NCBI RefSeq assembly: GCF_028736925.1
Contig: NZ_JAQZAT010000009.1
Span: 62,001-126,000, forward strand
Length of the DNA: 64,000 nt
From: Flavivirga sp. 57AJ16
GTDB lineage: Bacteria; Bacteroidota; Bacteroidia; Flavobacteriales; Flavobacteriaceae
Direction: 5' to 3'
Positions 1-8,651 of this stretch are shown here, one piece after another (the first letter of the stretch is position 1; each line of letters starts with the position of its first letter). Position numbers and translations under genes: made by a program. The notes beneath the pieces are model-generated. The model saw nothing but the letters and a program-made list of their open reading frames with translations, was not told the origin of the DNA and made no database searches.

Positions 1-281
1 TTCATGAAATTATCTTTTCATGATAACAAATACGCCAAAAAAATGGCAAAACAGATAAGCCTGTTGTATATAATTGGTGAAATTAACACGATATAAATGT
101 CGTTTTATGTTTTTATATGAGCGACATGATTTTTATCATACTTTATTTGCATTTCCGTGCTTAATTTTAATGTAGAATTAAAAATTTAGTAAGATGAAAC
201 ACCCATGAGAATTGCTTTCACACACACGAGAATGATTATCAAGGCGTTCCATATGACCTCTAAAACAATAAAAATAAACAT
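1..281. other. intergenic region upstream of the CBS gene
   Basis: No gene is visible in the first 193 bases, which are AT-rich. A TTTG at about 148 followed some 22 bases later by TAGAATTA at about 174 is a weak match to the Bacteroidota promoter pattern. From 194 onward the region is the duplicated leader block described separately. Confidence 0.5.
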
Positions 282-289
282 ATGAAAAG
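194..289 (+). repeat. duplicated 96-bp leader block, copy 1
   Basis: This block matches 54790-54885 without gaps and with three mismatches (positions 201, 231 and 247). It ends inside the first codons of the downstream gene (both begin ATGAAAAG), and sequence similarity stops on both sides. The downstream genes are unrelated, so the unit that was copied is the leader plus start codon. The origin and function are unknown; it could be a regulatory 5-prime leader or a small translated unit. Confidence 0.9.
205..285 (+). CDS. possible 26-residue leader peptide overlapping the CBS gene start
   Basis: An ATG frame of 26 codons begins MRIAFTHTRMII and ends NI. Its TGA (283-285) overlaps the ATG of the CBS gene (282-284) as ATGA, the arrangement used for translational coupling. 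The second copy at 54801-54881 keeps the frame, with one silent change (AGA to AGG) and one substitution (Phe to Leu), and the same overlap. A still shorter frame, ATG AAA CAC CCA TGA, precedes it at 194 and overlaps its start. The peptide is basic and not recognisable. Whether it is translated is inference. Confidence 0.35.
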   Translation: MRIAFTHTRMIIKAFHMTSKTIKINI

Positions 290-698
290 AAGCACTCCAG
301 TTTCAGAAATAATGAGCAAGGATGTTATAGCCTTAAGAAGATCGGATAATTTAGAGAGAGCCGAAATGCTTTTTAAAAGATATAATATTAGACACATCCC
401 TGTTGTTAGTAGCGAATCTATAATTGGCATGTTAAGTTATACAGATTTACTCAGAATTAGCTTTGCTGATGCTACAGATAACGGTAGCAGTGTTGATACC
501 GTTGTTTACAATATGTTTACTATTGAACAGGTTATGACAAAAAGCCCTGTAAGTGTTTCAAGTGATACAACTATTAAAGAAGTGGCCGAAATTTTAGCTA
601 AAAATGAATTTCATGCATTACCTGTTGTAGCCGATTCGCTTTTGGTTGGTATCGTAACAACTACAGATTTGATAAATTATTTGCTGAAGCAATATTAA
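282..698 (+). CDS. CBS-domain pair protein
   Basis: A 138-residue protein made almost only of two CBS motifs (about residues 8-62 and 78-136). Each has the usual ending, an I(I/V)G(M/I)(L/V) strand followed by a T-D-L helix start (SYTDLL, TTTDLI). Stand-alone CBS pairs bind adenine nucleotides or related ligands and act as sensors or regulators of partner proteins; no partner domain is present. The start at 282 lies at the end of the duplicated leader and overlaps the stop of the upstream 26-codon frame. It converges on rpe, and the two genes overlap by four bases at their ends. The cellular target cannot be deduced. Confidence 0.9.
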   Translation: MKRSTPVSEIMSKDVIALRRSDNLERAEMLFKRYNIRHIPVVSSESIIGMLSYTDLLRISFADATDNGSSVDTVVYNMFTIEQVMTKSPVSVSSDTTIKEVAEILAKNEFHALPVVADSLLVGIVTTTDLINYLLKQY

Positions 699-1357
699 GA
701 ATTCGCCAATTCTTTTAAGTCTTTAACCGTTTTAATCTGGTCGCTACTTTTAAATACGTAGCTTCCAGCAACTAATACATCTGCACCAACATCTACAAGT
801 GCTTTTGCATTTTTGTTAGTGACACCGCCATCAATTTCTATAATAGTTGAAGCGCCTTTGCGTGTTATTAATTCTTTTAGTTGTGAGACCTTATTATAAG
901 TGTTTTCAATAAAGCTTTGACCTCCAAAGCCAGGGTTTACACTCATGACACATACCAAATCGATATCGTTTATGGTGTCTTCCAGGACATTTATACTAGT
1001 GTGCGGATTTAATGCAACGCCCGCTTTCATACCTTCAGCTTTAATAGCTTGTAAAGTTCTATGTAAATGTGTACAGGCTTCATAGTGCACGGTAAGGACA
1101 TGACTACCCAACTCGGCAAAAGTTTTAATATACCTGTCTGGGTCAACAATCATTAAATGCACATCTATGGTTTTTTTTGCATGTTTGGCAATGGCTTTTA
1201 AAACAGGCATTCCAAAAGAAATGTTAGGTACAAATACACCATCCATGATATCAATATGAAACCAATCGGCATCACTTGTATTAACCATTTCTATATCACG
1301 TTGAAGGTTTGCAAAATCTGCTGCCAAAATTGATGGCGCAATTAGTTTAGAACTCAT
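695..1357 (-). CDS. rpe: ribulose-phosphate 3-epimerase
   Basis: A 220-residue TIM-barrel enzyme that interconverts ribulose 5-phosphate and xylulose 5-phosphate in the pentose phosphate pathway. Family signatures are present: APSILAADF at the N-terminus, the metal-binding HIDIMDG with VPNISFG after it, HLMI, VMSVNPGFGGQ and the IDGGV phosphate site. The catalytic aspartates are in HIDIMDG and EIDGGV. Length is normal for the family. It is transcribed toward the CBS gene and its stop overlaps that gene by four bases. A 162-bp spacer separates it from the BLUF gene, so co-transcription is uncertain. Confidence 0.97.
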   Translation of the reverse strand: MSSKLIAPSILAADFANLQRDIEMVNTSDADWFHIDIMDGVFVPNISFGMPVLKAIAKHAKKTIDVHLMIVDPDRYIKTFAELGSHVLTVHYEACTHLHRTLQAIKAEGMKAGVALNPHTSINVLEDTINDIDLVCVMSVNPGFGGQSFIENTYNKVSQLKELITRKGASTIIEIDGGVTNKNAKALVDVGADVLVAGSYVFKSSDQIKTVKDLKELANS

Positions 1358-1519
1358 TTAATGTTTTTTGTTTATTAGTGAAACTCAATTTTGAAAAGTT
1401 GCGAAGCAAAGCATTCAAAGTTGATCGTTGAACTAATCCCGCTTTTCTAGCGGGTCTTTGGATTTAATGCCTTAAAGCTTATTCCGAAGCAGTTCATTCA
1501 GCAAAAATAATTGTTTTAC

Positions 1520-1939
1520 TCAATGTTTAGCTGTTTTTTGTGCAATAAAATTTTCGACCATGTTGATAACTTTATTGGCCAGCTTATTATCTGCTTTTCT
1601 TAACCATTCAAGATATTCGTGAAGGTTGTTTAGTTCTTTACTATTATTCACTATTGTGAACCCAAAGTTATAGTCTTCAAAAATACGTTGTTGAATATCA
1701 ATATTAATAACTTTAAAAATATTCCTATGCCTAGTGTCCAGGCTAATTCTTTTAAAAGTGGCATCAACATGAATTTGATCACCTTCAAGAACTTGTAAGA
1801 AATTAGAATTAGAATATATCAATATACCAGTTATGTTATATTTTAAATTATTTTTTTTTGCTTTTGAAAATAACTTTTGGAGAGCCTTTAACGATTCTTC
1901 CTGACAAGAATCACTTATATAGCATATGGTCTTTAGCAT
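1520..1939 (-). CDS. BLUF-domain blue-light sensor protein
   Basis: A 139-residue protein that is essentially one BLUF domain, an FAD-binding blue-light receptor. The residues of the flavin hydrogen-bond network are visible: Tyr7 (ICYIS), Asn31 (KKNNLKYNITG) and Gln49 (FLQVLEG), with the same spacing as Tyr21, Asn45 and Gln63 of AppA. The segment NITGILIYSNSNFLQVLEG is the family hallmark. The C-terminal 40 residues are probably the two capping helices. No EAL, GGDEF or kinase domain is fused and no output gene is adjacent, so it probably signals by protein contact. Its upstream side abuts the tandem repeat. Confidence 0.93.
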   Translation of the reverse strand: MLKTICYISDSCQEESLKALQKLFSKAKKNNLKYNITGILIYSNSNFLQVLEGDQIHVDATFKRISLDTRHRNIFKVINIDIQQRIFEDYNFGFTIVNNSKELNNLHEYLEWLRKADNKLANKVINMVENFIAQKTAKH

Positions 1940-2024
1940 TTAAAAAAAAAAGTTCGTTTTCTCGAAAGTACAAAAAATAATGAACACATTCTGACTTTTT
2001 GTTTTTAACAGAAAATGAGATGCG

Positions 2025-2690
2025 GTTGAAATTGAAATTGAAATTGAAGTTGAGGTTGAAGTTGGAAGATTGAAGTGATCTGGTGTACTAATTGAGAGGT
2101 CGGGGCTATGTCGATAGACAGGTTTCAAGGTTTTTAATTTTTAAATACTACGATGAGACTTTAGATTCGTGTGAATTTGTGCCATTCGTGTCCTTTTTAA
2201 AAGTGTATATACAGGTAGTTTTTTGGAACTGGAAGTTATAGCAGTGAGGGGGGATTGAAGTTGAAATTGAAATTGAAGTTGAGGTTGAAGTTGGAAGATT
2301 GAAGTGATCTGGTGTGCTAATTGAAGGGTCGGGGCTATGTCGATAGACAGGTTTCAAGGTTTTTAATTTTTAAATACTACGATGAGACGTTAGATTCGTG
2401 TGAATTTGTGCCATTCGTGTCCTTTTTAAAAGTGTATATACAGGTAGTTTTTTGGAACTGAAAGTTATAGCGGTGAGGGGGGATTGAAATTGAAGTTGAA
2501 ATTGAAATTGAGGTCGAGGTTGAGGTCGAGGTTGAAGTTGGAAGATTGGAATGATCTGGTTTGCTAATTGTGGGGTCGGGGTGTCATGTCTGTAGACAGG
2601 TTCCTAGTCTTTTAATGTATTACGATGAGACGTTAGATTTGTATGAATCTGTGCCATTTGTGTCCTTTTAATGATGCGTACACAAAAGGA
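2025..2690. repeat. tandem repeat, about 230-250 bp units, three copies
   Basis: The marker GATCTGGT occurs at 2077, 2306 and 2553, giving periods of 229 and 247. Each unit has a run of TTGAAR-like hexamers, a middle part containing TGTCGATAGACAGG-like sequence, and a part with CCATTCGTGTCC. Copies 1 and 2 are nearly identical over about 130 bases; copy 3 is more diverged. Short open frames in it (MKPVYRHSPD type) repeat because the DNA repeats and are not genes. The hexamer run is the reverse complement of runs in the 15.3-15.9 kb array. Confidence 0.9.
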
Positions 2691-2748
2691 GTATTTTGCA
2701 AGGGGGTGGGCTATTTTCAGCTATAGTAATTTAAAACAAGACATGGTA

Positions 2749-2790
2749 TAAAAAATGAACCCCCGGTAATCAGCCGAGGGTTCTTTCATC
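2749..2790 (-). terminator. intrinsic terminator of rpoD
   Basis: On the minus strand a stem (arms 2774-2783 and 2757-2766, one mismatch) is followed by a run of T. It lies 70 bases beyond the rpoD stop. Confidence 0.75.
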
Positions 2791-2852
2791 AATCAAAAAA
2801 CGAACAGTTATGTGTAACTGTTTGTTACGGTAATTTAGTCGTAAAAAAATTA

Positions 2853-3716
2853 CTATCCTAAATATGTTTTTAATATTTTACTTCTAGAAGTATGTTTAAG
2901 TCTTCTAATCGCTTTTTCTTTAATTTGCCTTACACGCTCTCTTGTCAAGTCAAATGTTTCCCCAATCTCTTCTAAAGTCATCGGGTGTTGGTTCCCTAAC
3001 CCGAAGTATAAACGGATAACATCGGCTTCACGAGGTGTTAAGGTTTCTAAAGCACGCTCAATCTCAGTACGTAAAGATTCATGTAATAACTCTCTATCTG
3101 GATTTGGTGATTCACCACTATTTAGTACATCGTATAAGTTGGAATCTTCACCTTCAACTAAAGGAGCATCCATACTTACATGACGACCAGAGTTTTTCAT
3201 AGATTCTTTAACATCGTTAATAGTCATGTCTAATTCCTTGGCAATTTCCTCTGCACTTGGCGGGCGTTCATGACTTTGCTCAAGAAAAGCAAACGTTTTA
3301 TTAATTTTATTAATAGAACCAATTTTGTTTAACGGTAAACGAACAATACGGGATTGTTCAGCTAAAGCTTGTAAAATGGATTGACGGATCCACCAAACAG
3401 CATACGAAATAAATTTAAAACCACGTGTTTCATCAAAACGTTGTGCCGCTTTTATTAAACCTAAATTACCTTCATTAATTAAATCTGGTAATGTTAAACC
3501 TTGGTTTTGGTATTGTTTAGCTACCGATACTACGAAACGTAAATTAGCTTTTGTTAACTTCTCTAAAGCTATCTGATCTCCAGCTTTAATACGTTGTGCT
3601 AATTCTACTTCTTCGTCTGCAGTAATTAAATCAACCTTACCAATTTCTTGTAAATATTTATCTAACGAAGCGGTTTCTCTATTAGTAACCTGCTTCGTAA
3701 TTTTAAGTTGTCTCAT
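2853..3716 (-). CDS. rpoD: primary RNA polymerase sigma factor RpoD/SigA
   Basis: A 287-residue group 1 sigma factor of the compact Bacteroidota kind, which lacks region 1.1 and the non-conserved insert. Region 1.2 ([22 protein letters not shown]), region 2 with the -10 recognition helix ([20 protein letters not shown]), region 3 and region 4 with the -35 helix-turn-helix ([19 protein letters not shown]) follow in order. In these bacteria this protein reads TTG/TAnnTTTG promoters, which fits the boxes seen elsewhere in the window. It is a single-gene unit with its own terminator and a 312-bp spacer upstream of its start. Confidence 0.97.
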   Translation of the reverse strand: MRQLKITKQVTNRETASLDKYLQEIGKVDLITADEEVELAQRIKAGDQIALEKLTKANLRFVVSVAKQYQNQGLTLPDLINEGNLGLIKAAQRFDETRGFKFISYAVWWIRQSILQALAEQSRIVRLPLNKIGSINKINKTFAFLEQSHERPPSAEEIAKELDMTINDVKESMKNSGRHVSMDAPLVEGEDSNLYDVLNSGESPNPDRELLHESLRTEIERALETLTPREADVIRLYFGLGNQHPMTLEEIGETFDLTRERVRQIKEKAIRRLKHTSRSKILKTYLG

Positions 3717-4028
3717 CTAAAATTTTCCTGTGATTTTTAATTGAATATTTGGGCTTTCAGTGGTTATACGTTTATATGTCGTATAATGTTACAAAAAGTT
3801 TCAAATAATTTTTACATTTCGATATTTTAGTACCCAACGGAATCTCAGGTTTAATCTAAAGAATTCCTCGAGGCTTGCCTGGCGACGAGGCAGCGATATC
3901 CCCCTACGGCATGCCTCGGGGATAGTCGGTTTAAGAAGTTTTTTAGTATCTATTATTGAAATTTTAATTATTCAACCATGGACTTATTTGCCTCTTTTGC
4001 GTAAATATTAAATGGCATCTGGTTTATA
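3717..4028. other. spacer between glycosyltransferase and rpoD
   Basis: This holds the presumed rpoD promoter near 3720-3830. At about 3868-3925 there is a GC-rich block with inverted segments (TATCCCC opposite GGGGATA; GCCTGGCGACGAGGC) that stands out from its AT-rich surroundings and resembles other intergenic hairpins in the window. No open frame of note. Confidence 0.5.
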
Positions 4029-5465
4029 CTATTTTATTTCAGGTAAACCACGCGTTAACCAGCCTCTTTTGCTTGCCGTTGCAATAGCATAAGGGGTGAT
4101 CCAAAATAAACCAAATGTGTACAGAATACTGTAAGTATAGGCCCAAAAAGATGTTTTTATTTCATATCTGTTTGCATAGAATATTACAGAAAATGTCGAT
4201 AACATTAGTATGCTTAAAAATGTTGAGCTTAAAAACAATATAGGATGAGTAATTACAAAAAATAGCATGAACAATAAAAAAGGGTAGGCCATGACTATTT
4301 TTAGTGATTGATTAAAAAATAGAACCCGAGTGGCGGTTTTAGAACCTTCTCTAAAGTTTTTAAACACGTATTTTGACATTTCAATATTCTCACGAACATT
4401 ACTTCTTCCCCATCTGATAAACATTTTGTACAAACCATTATATTTTTCTGGTACGTTGGTATATGCATAAGCATTTCTTTGGAACAATACATTGTAGCCT
4501 TGTTTCAAAATCATGTTTGTCATGGCTCTATCTTCGCCAATATCTGAAAGCTGTCCCATAAAAGTTTGATTGATCCATTCTGGAAGACAAGCAAAAACAG
4601 CTTTACTTTTATATGCAGCTAAAGCCCCAGGAGTACATAATACAGAATTTAAACTACTTTCTGCCGAACGTACAAATTCGAAACTTAAAACAAAACTAAC
4701 ATCTAGCATTTTGGGCAATAGTGCTTTTTCCTTATTCAATACACGTATATTCCCTGCGACTGCACCACATTTTTCATTTATAACAAATGGGCTGACTAGG
4801 TTTCTTAAGGTATTTGGTTTTACGATAGAATCACTATCAACCGTTACAAAAATGTCTCCAGTACCTTGATTAAAGCCTCTATAAAGGGCATGACGTTTCC
4901 CTTTGTTTTTAGGTTGCTGGTAAATTTCCAAACGGTCTCCCAATTGTTTTTTGGCATCTAGCATCCAGTCCCAGGTATCATCCACACTTCCATCGTCAAT
5001 GGCTAATAGTTGCAATTTTTCTTTGGGATAATCACTCTTTGTTAAACTCATTAAGGTATCCCAAACTTGTTTGCCTTCATTATAAGCTGGCACGATTACG
5101 GTACAGGTTGGTAACGCGTCGTTAGATACGGACTCAATATGCTTGTATTTAAAATAGCGATATAAGTTATAGACAAAGAAACCGCCTTTAAATAAAAATA
5201 AAGAGATAAAGATTATCATGAACGAAAAGCCCAGTGTGGAACTCATACGTTCGGCATTAAATTCTATAAAGTCTTTTTGTAACACATACCCCAGATAAAC
5301 AGCATCGATGATTAATAAAAAAGTACACGTTAATACGAGGGCGCCCCAGATTTTAGATGTTTTTATTGATGAAGCATATTTATTGAAGAGGAAGGATTGA
5401 GGGGTATTAAAATTGTTGTTTTTGGATGTTTTTAATAGTTTAGAAACTATCTTTTGAATTTTCAT
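4029..5465 (-). CDS. membrane glycosyltransferase, family 2
   Basis: A 478-residue processive-type glycosyltransferase. Two membrane segments lie near residues 38-58 and 80-105, the GT-A domain spans about 115-370, and more hydrophobic segments follow at about 380-470. Catalytic motifs are visible: VIVPAYNEG, AIDDGSVDDT, VDSDS (metal-binding DxD), GEDRAMT and the acceptor-site (Q/x)xxRW in MFIRWGRS. This order is shared by hyaluronan, chitin and poly-GlcNAc synthases; the polymer here cannot be told. The gene stands alone between rpoD and pnp with 300-bp spacers on both sides. Confidence 0.9.
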   Translation of the reverse strand: MKIQKIVSKLLKTSKNNNFNTPQSFLFNKYASSIKTSKIWGALVLTCTFLLIIDAVYLGYVLQKDFIEFNAERMSSTLGFSFMIIFISLFLFKGGFFVYNLYRYFKYKHIESVSNDALPTCTVIVPAYNEGKQVWDTLMSLTKSDYPKEKLQLLAIDDGSVDDTWDWMLDAKKQLGDRLEIYQQPKNKGKRHALYRGFNQGTGDIFVTVDSDSIVKPNTLRNLVSPFVINEKCGAVAGNIRVLNKEKALLPKMLDVSFVLSFEFVRSAESSLNSVLCTPGALAAYKSKAVFACLPEWINQTFMGQLSDIGEDRAMTNMILKQGYNVLFQRNAYAYTNVPEKYNGLYKMFIRWGRSNVRENIEMSKYVFKNFREGSKTATRVLFFNQSLKIVMAYPFLLFMLFFVITHPILFLSSTFLSILMLSTFSVIFYANRYEIKTSFWAYTYSILYTFGLFWITPYAIATASKRGWLTRGLPEIK

Positions 5466-5774
5466 AAATCTTTTTTGACTATTAGGTTTATACCTTTTAC
5501 GTAGTAAAAACGATTTCAGATTTTTTTTAATATTTATTTATGAAAATGATTCTAATTATAGATTTATAAAGGGAAGATCTAAGGTAAAACACCTCTAAAT
5601 ACTGGTGTATATTATAAAAATAAAGAGTCTGAAAAGTACTTAGATGCCCGTTGGATGTCCGTTCTTTCTACTTAAGTCCATACTGAGTGGAGCCGAAGTG
5701 TGCGATAGGACAACTTTTAGTTTCTAATACTTTTCAGACCTTTGAATTCTATAGTTTTATAGAGATCTTAAAAA
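5466..5774. other. spacer downstream of pnp
   Basis: It carries the interrupted terminator at 5621-5745 and, at about 5520-5580, the presumed promoter region of the glycosyltransferase. No gene is visible. Confidence 0.5.
5621..5745 (-). terminator. probable pnp terminator with a repeat inserted in its loop
   Basis: Inverted arms GTCTGAAAAGTA (5627-5638) and TACTTTTCAGAC (5728-5739) extend imperfectly on both sides and are followed on the minus strand by a U-rich tract. The loop is about 90 bases and holds a TACTGAGTGGAGCCGAAG-type sequence, an intergenic repeat also seen in variants elsewhere. The stem lies 30 bases past the pnp stop. Confidence 0.55.
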
Positions 5775-8036
5775 TTAATTTTCTTTTTTATCCTCTCTAG
5801 GTTTTCTGTCATCACGACGGTTATCACGTCCACGATTATCTCTACTTCTATTATCACGTCCACCTCTGTTATCACGACCATTGCTTTCTCTTGGTGGTCT
5901 TGCTACATAACCTTCTGGTTTTGGTAAAATAGCTTTACGAGATACTTTTTCTTTGCGTGTTCTTGGATCAACTCCAAAATACTTCACATCAAAAACGTCT
6001 CCCATGTTTACAACGTCCGATACATTTTCCGTACGTTCCCAAGCTAATTCGCTTACGTGTAATAATACTTCATTTCCAGGAGCGTCCAGGTATTCTACAA
6101 CGGCTCCAAAATCAAGCATTTTAATAACTTTTACTTCGTAAACGCTACCAACTTCTGGTTTAAACATTAATGAGTCTATCTTTGCTAAAACAGCATCGAT
6201 ACCTTCGTTACCAACACCTAGAACTTCAACAATACCTTCTTCTGTAACAGGATCTTCATTAATAACGATCGTTGTTCCTGTTTCTTTTTGTAATTCTTGA
6301 ATTACTTTTCCGCCAGGGCCAATTAACGCACCAATAAATTCGTTAGGAATTCTTCTGGTTACCATTTTAGGAGCGTGTGGTTTCACGTCTTTTGCTGGAG
6401 CAGCGATAGTATCGGTTAATTTACCTAAAATATGTAAACGACCATCACGAGCTTGATTTAAAGCATTTACAAGAATTTCGTAAGACAATCCTTTTACTTT
6501 TATATCCATTTGGCAAGCTGTTATACCATCTGCAGTACCAGTTACTTTAAAATCCATATCCCCTAAGTGGTCTTCATCACCTAAAATATCAGAAAGCACT
6601 GCGTACTTTCCAGAATCTGCATCAGATATTAATCCCATAGCGATACCAGAAACGGGTTTCTTTAATTGAACTCCGGCATCCATAAGTGCCATAGTACCAG
6701 AACAAACTGTTGCCATAGAAGACGAACCGTTACTTTCTAATACTTCACTTACAACGCGAACTGTATAAGGACAGTCTTCAGGAACCATACCTTTTAAAGC
6801 ACGTTGAGCTAAGTTACCATGTCCTACTTCACGACGAGATGTCCCACGAATTGGTCTGGCTTCTCCTGTTGAAAAAGGCGGGAAGTTATAGTGTAAATAG
6901 AAACGCTCTTCACCTTCAAAAGATGGCATATCTATTTGATTCGCTTCTCTAGATGTTCCTAAAGTAACTGTTGCTAACGCTTGAGTTTCTCCACGAGTGA
7001 AAATTGCAGAACCATGAGTTGATGGTAAATAACCAATCTCACACCAAATAGGTCTAATTTCATCAGTCTTACGACCATCTAAACGTAAACCTTCGTTTAA
7101 AGTTAAATCCCTAACAGCCGCTTTTTCAGCTTTACTGTAATATTTAGATATTAAATCTCCAACATCTTCTAATTCTTCTTCAGAGAAAGTGGCTTTTATT
7201 TCTTCCTTAATTTCTGCAAATGCAGCACCTCTTTCATGTTTTGCAGAACCTGCTTTTGCTACAGCATATACTTTATCGTATGCCATATCATGAATTTTTT
7301 GAGCTAAATCGGCATCTTCACGTTCAGGCTCGTACTCGCGAACTTCTTTTTTTCCGAATGCTTCAGCTAAAGCAACTTGTGCGGCACATTGTACTTTAAT
7401 AGCTTCGTGCGCAAATTTGATAGCCTCAGTCATTTCTTCCTCTGAAATCTCATTCATTTCACCTTCCACCATCATCACTGAGTCTGCAGAAGCACCAATC
7501 ATCATATCTATGTCAGATTCTGCTAGTTGTGCTCTAGTTGGGTTAATTACAAATTCACCATTTACACGGCCAACTCTGGCCTCGGAAATAGCACATTCAA
7601 AAGGGAAATCTGATAATTGGATCGCAGCAGAAGCCGCTAATCCAGCCATGGCATCTGGCATTACTTCATCATCATGAGACATTAACTGGATCATCACCTG
7701 TGTTTCACTATGATAATCTTTTGGGAATAGCGGACGTAAAACACGGTCTACAAGACGCATTGTTAATACTTCACCATCACTAGGTCTTGCTTCTCTTTTA
7801 AAGAACCCTCCAGGGTAACGCCCAGCAGCAGCAAATTTTTCTCTATAGTCTACTGTTAATGGCAAGAAGTCTACGTCTGCTTGCTTGTAGTTGGAAACAA
7901 CTGTACACAAAAGCATACATTTTCCAGATTGCACAACAACGCTACCATGTGCTTGTTTTGCTAATTTTCCGGTTTCGATAGAAATTTCTCTACCATCACC
8001 TAGGTCTATGACCTCTCTAAAAACTTGTGGAATCAT
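5775..8036 (-). CDS. pnp: polyribonucleotide nucleotidyltransferase (PNPase)
   Basis: The phosphorolytic 3-prime-to-5-prime exoribonuclease of RNA turnover. Order: RNase PH domain 1, helical linker, RNase PH domain 2 ([13 protein letters not shown]), KH domain ([18 protein letters not shown]) and S1 domain ([20 protein letters not shown]). The tail is rich in Arg, Gly and Asp (repeated RDNRGRDNR), probably RNA-binding. The ATG at 8036 is chosen because the conserved protein begins [13 protein letters not shown]; the longer frame from 8093 adds 19 unconserved residues. It follows rpsO, the common order, but with about 200 bp and a terminator between them. Confidence 0.97.
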   Translation of the reverse strand: MIPQVFREVIDLGDGREISIETGKLAKQAHGSVVVQSGKCMLLCTVVSNYKQADVDFLPLTVDYREKFAAAGRYPGGFFKREARPSDGEVLTMRLVDRVLRPLFPKDYHSETQVMIQLMSHDDEVMPDAMAGLAASAAIQLSDFPFECAISEARVGRVNGEFVINPTRAQLAESDIDMMIGASADSVMMVEGEMNEISEEEMTEAIKFAHEAIKVQCAAQVALAEAFGKKEVREYEPEREDADLAQKIHDMAYDKVYAVAKAGSAKHERGAAFAEIKEEIKATFSEEELEDVGDLISKYYSKAEKAAVRDLTLNEGLRLDGRKTDEIRPIWCEIGYLPSTHGSAIFTRGETQALATVTLGTSREANQIDMPSFEGEERFYLHYNFPPFSTGEARPIRGTSRREVGHGNLAQRALKGMVPEDCPYTVRVVSEVLESNGSSSMATVCSGTMALMDAGVQLKKPVSGIAMGLISDADSGKYAVLSDILGDEDHLGDMDFKVTGTADGITACQMDIKVKGLSYEILVNALNQARDGRLHILGKLTDTIAAPAKDVKPHAPKMVTRRIPNEFIGALIGPGGKVIQELQKETGTTIVINEDPVTEEGIVEVLGVGNEGIDAVLAKIDSLMFKPEVGSVYEVKVIKMLDFGAVVEYLDAPGNEVLLHVSELAWERTENVSDVVNMGDVFDVKYFGVDPRTRKEKVSRKAILPKPEGYVARPPRESNGRDNRGGRDNRSRDNRGRDNRRDDRKPREDKKEN

Positions 8037-8099
8037 AAATTTTTTAATTCTAATTAAACAATGGTCGTTGTGTTGTTGTAGTGTTGTGACCAATGAAAA

Positions 8100-8200
8100 A
8101 CTATGTGTCCTGAACTTGTTTCAGGATCTGCTTAATCATGTAATTGCGTAGTTTATACTCTTCGCTAGAGTTATACTATTTGCGCCTGAACAGTTGCGCA
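8100..8200. repeat. short intergenic repeat
   Basis: The segment TCCTGAACTTGTTTCAGGA at about 8108-8126 is a hairpin of a kind common between genes in this group; GAAACAAGTTCAG at 11058-11070 is a related fragment in the opposite orientation. Confidence 0.4.
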
Positions 8201-8206
8201 AAAAAG

Positions 8207-8232
8207 AAAAAGAGGCTGATTAGCCTCTTTTA
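8207..8232 (-). terminator. intrinsic terminator of rpsO
   Basis: Perfect stem AGAGGCT/AGCCTCT extended by A/T pairs, with T-rich sequence after it on the minus strand, directly beyond the rpsO stop codon. Confidence 0.8.
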
Positions 8233-8233
8233 A

Positions 8234-8503
8234 TTATTTTCTTAATCCTAATTCTTTTACTATAGCACGATATCTTAAGATATCTTTCTTAGTTAAGTAA
8301 TCCAGTAAAGCACGACGCTTTCCTACTAATTTAACCAATGAACGCTCCGTATTAAAATCTTTACGATTATTTTTTAAGTGCTTTGTTAAATGGTTGATTC
8401 TGTGGGTAAACAATGCGATTTGCCCTTCTGCAGAACCTGTGTCTTTTGCATCTTTGCCATGTTTTTTAAAAATGGCTTCTTTTTCTTTTTGATCTAAATA
8501 CAT
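8234..8503 (-). CDS. rpsO: 30S ribosomal protein S15
   Basis: An 89-residue protein of normal S15 length that binds 16S rRNA early in small-subunit assembly. The signature is complete: DTGSAEGQIALFTHRINHLT, then LVGKRRALLDYL and YRAIVKELGLR. The ATG at 8503 gives the standard start MYLDQKEKEAIF; the longer frame to 8560 would add 19 residues not found in S15. It has its own terminator just past the stop, and pnp follows on the same strand. Confidence 0.97.
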   Translation of the reverse strand: MYLDQKEKEAIFKKHGKDAKDTGSAEGQIALFTHRINHLTKHLKNNRKDFNTERSLVKLVGKRRALLDYLTKKDILRYRAIVKELGLRK

Positions 8504-8597
8504 GCTAATATTATTGTAAATAATTGTTATGTAAACGAAAGTTTCTCTTTCGAGCGGCAAATATAGTGATTTTTAATGATTTTCAAGAAAATCTGTT

Positions 8598-8648
8598 AAA
8601 AAGAAAAGAGCCTGCCTAAAAAATTAAATTATTCTAGGTAACCTCTTT
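8598..8648 (-). terminator. probable terminator of accD
   Basis: On the minus strand an imperfect stem of about 17 pairs with two mismatches is followed by CTTTTCTTTTT. It begins four bases after the accD stop. Confidence 0.6.
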
Positions 8649-8651
8649 TTT

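Noticed and set aside
1438-1454. CCCGCT/AGCGGG hairpin between rpe and the BLUF gene as a terminator
   Set aside because: No T run follows on either strand.
1940-2357. Two small minus-strand frames beginning MKPVYRHSPD
   Set aside because: They repeat because the DNA repeats; composition is low-complexity Ser/Thr/Ile from hexamer runs.
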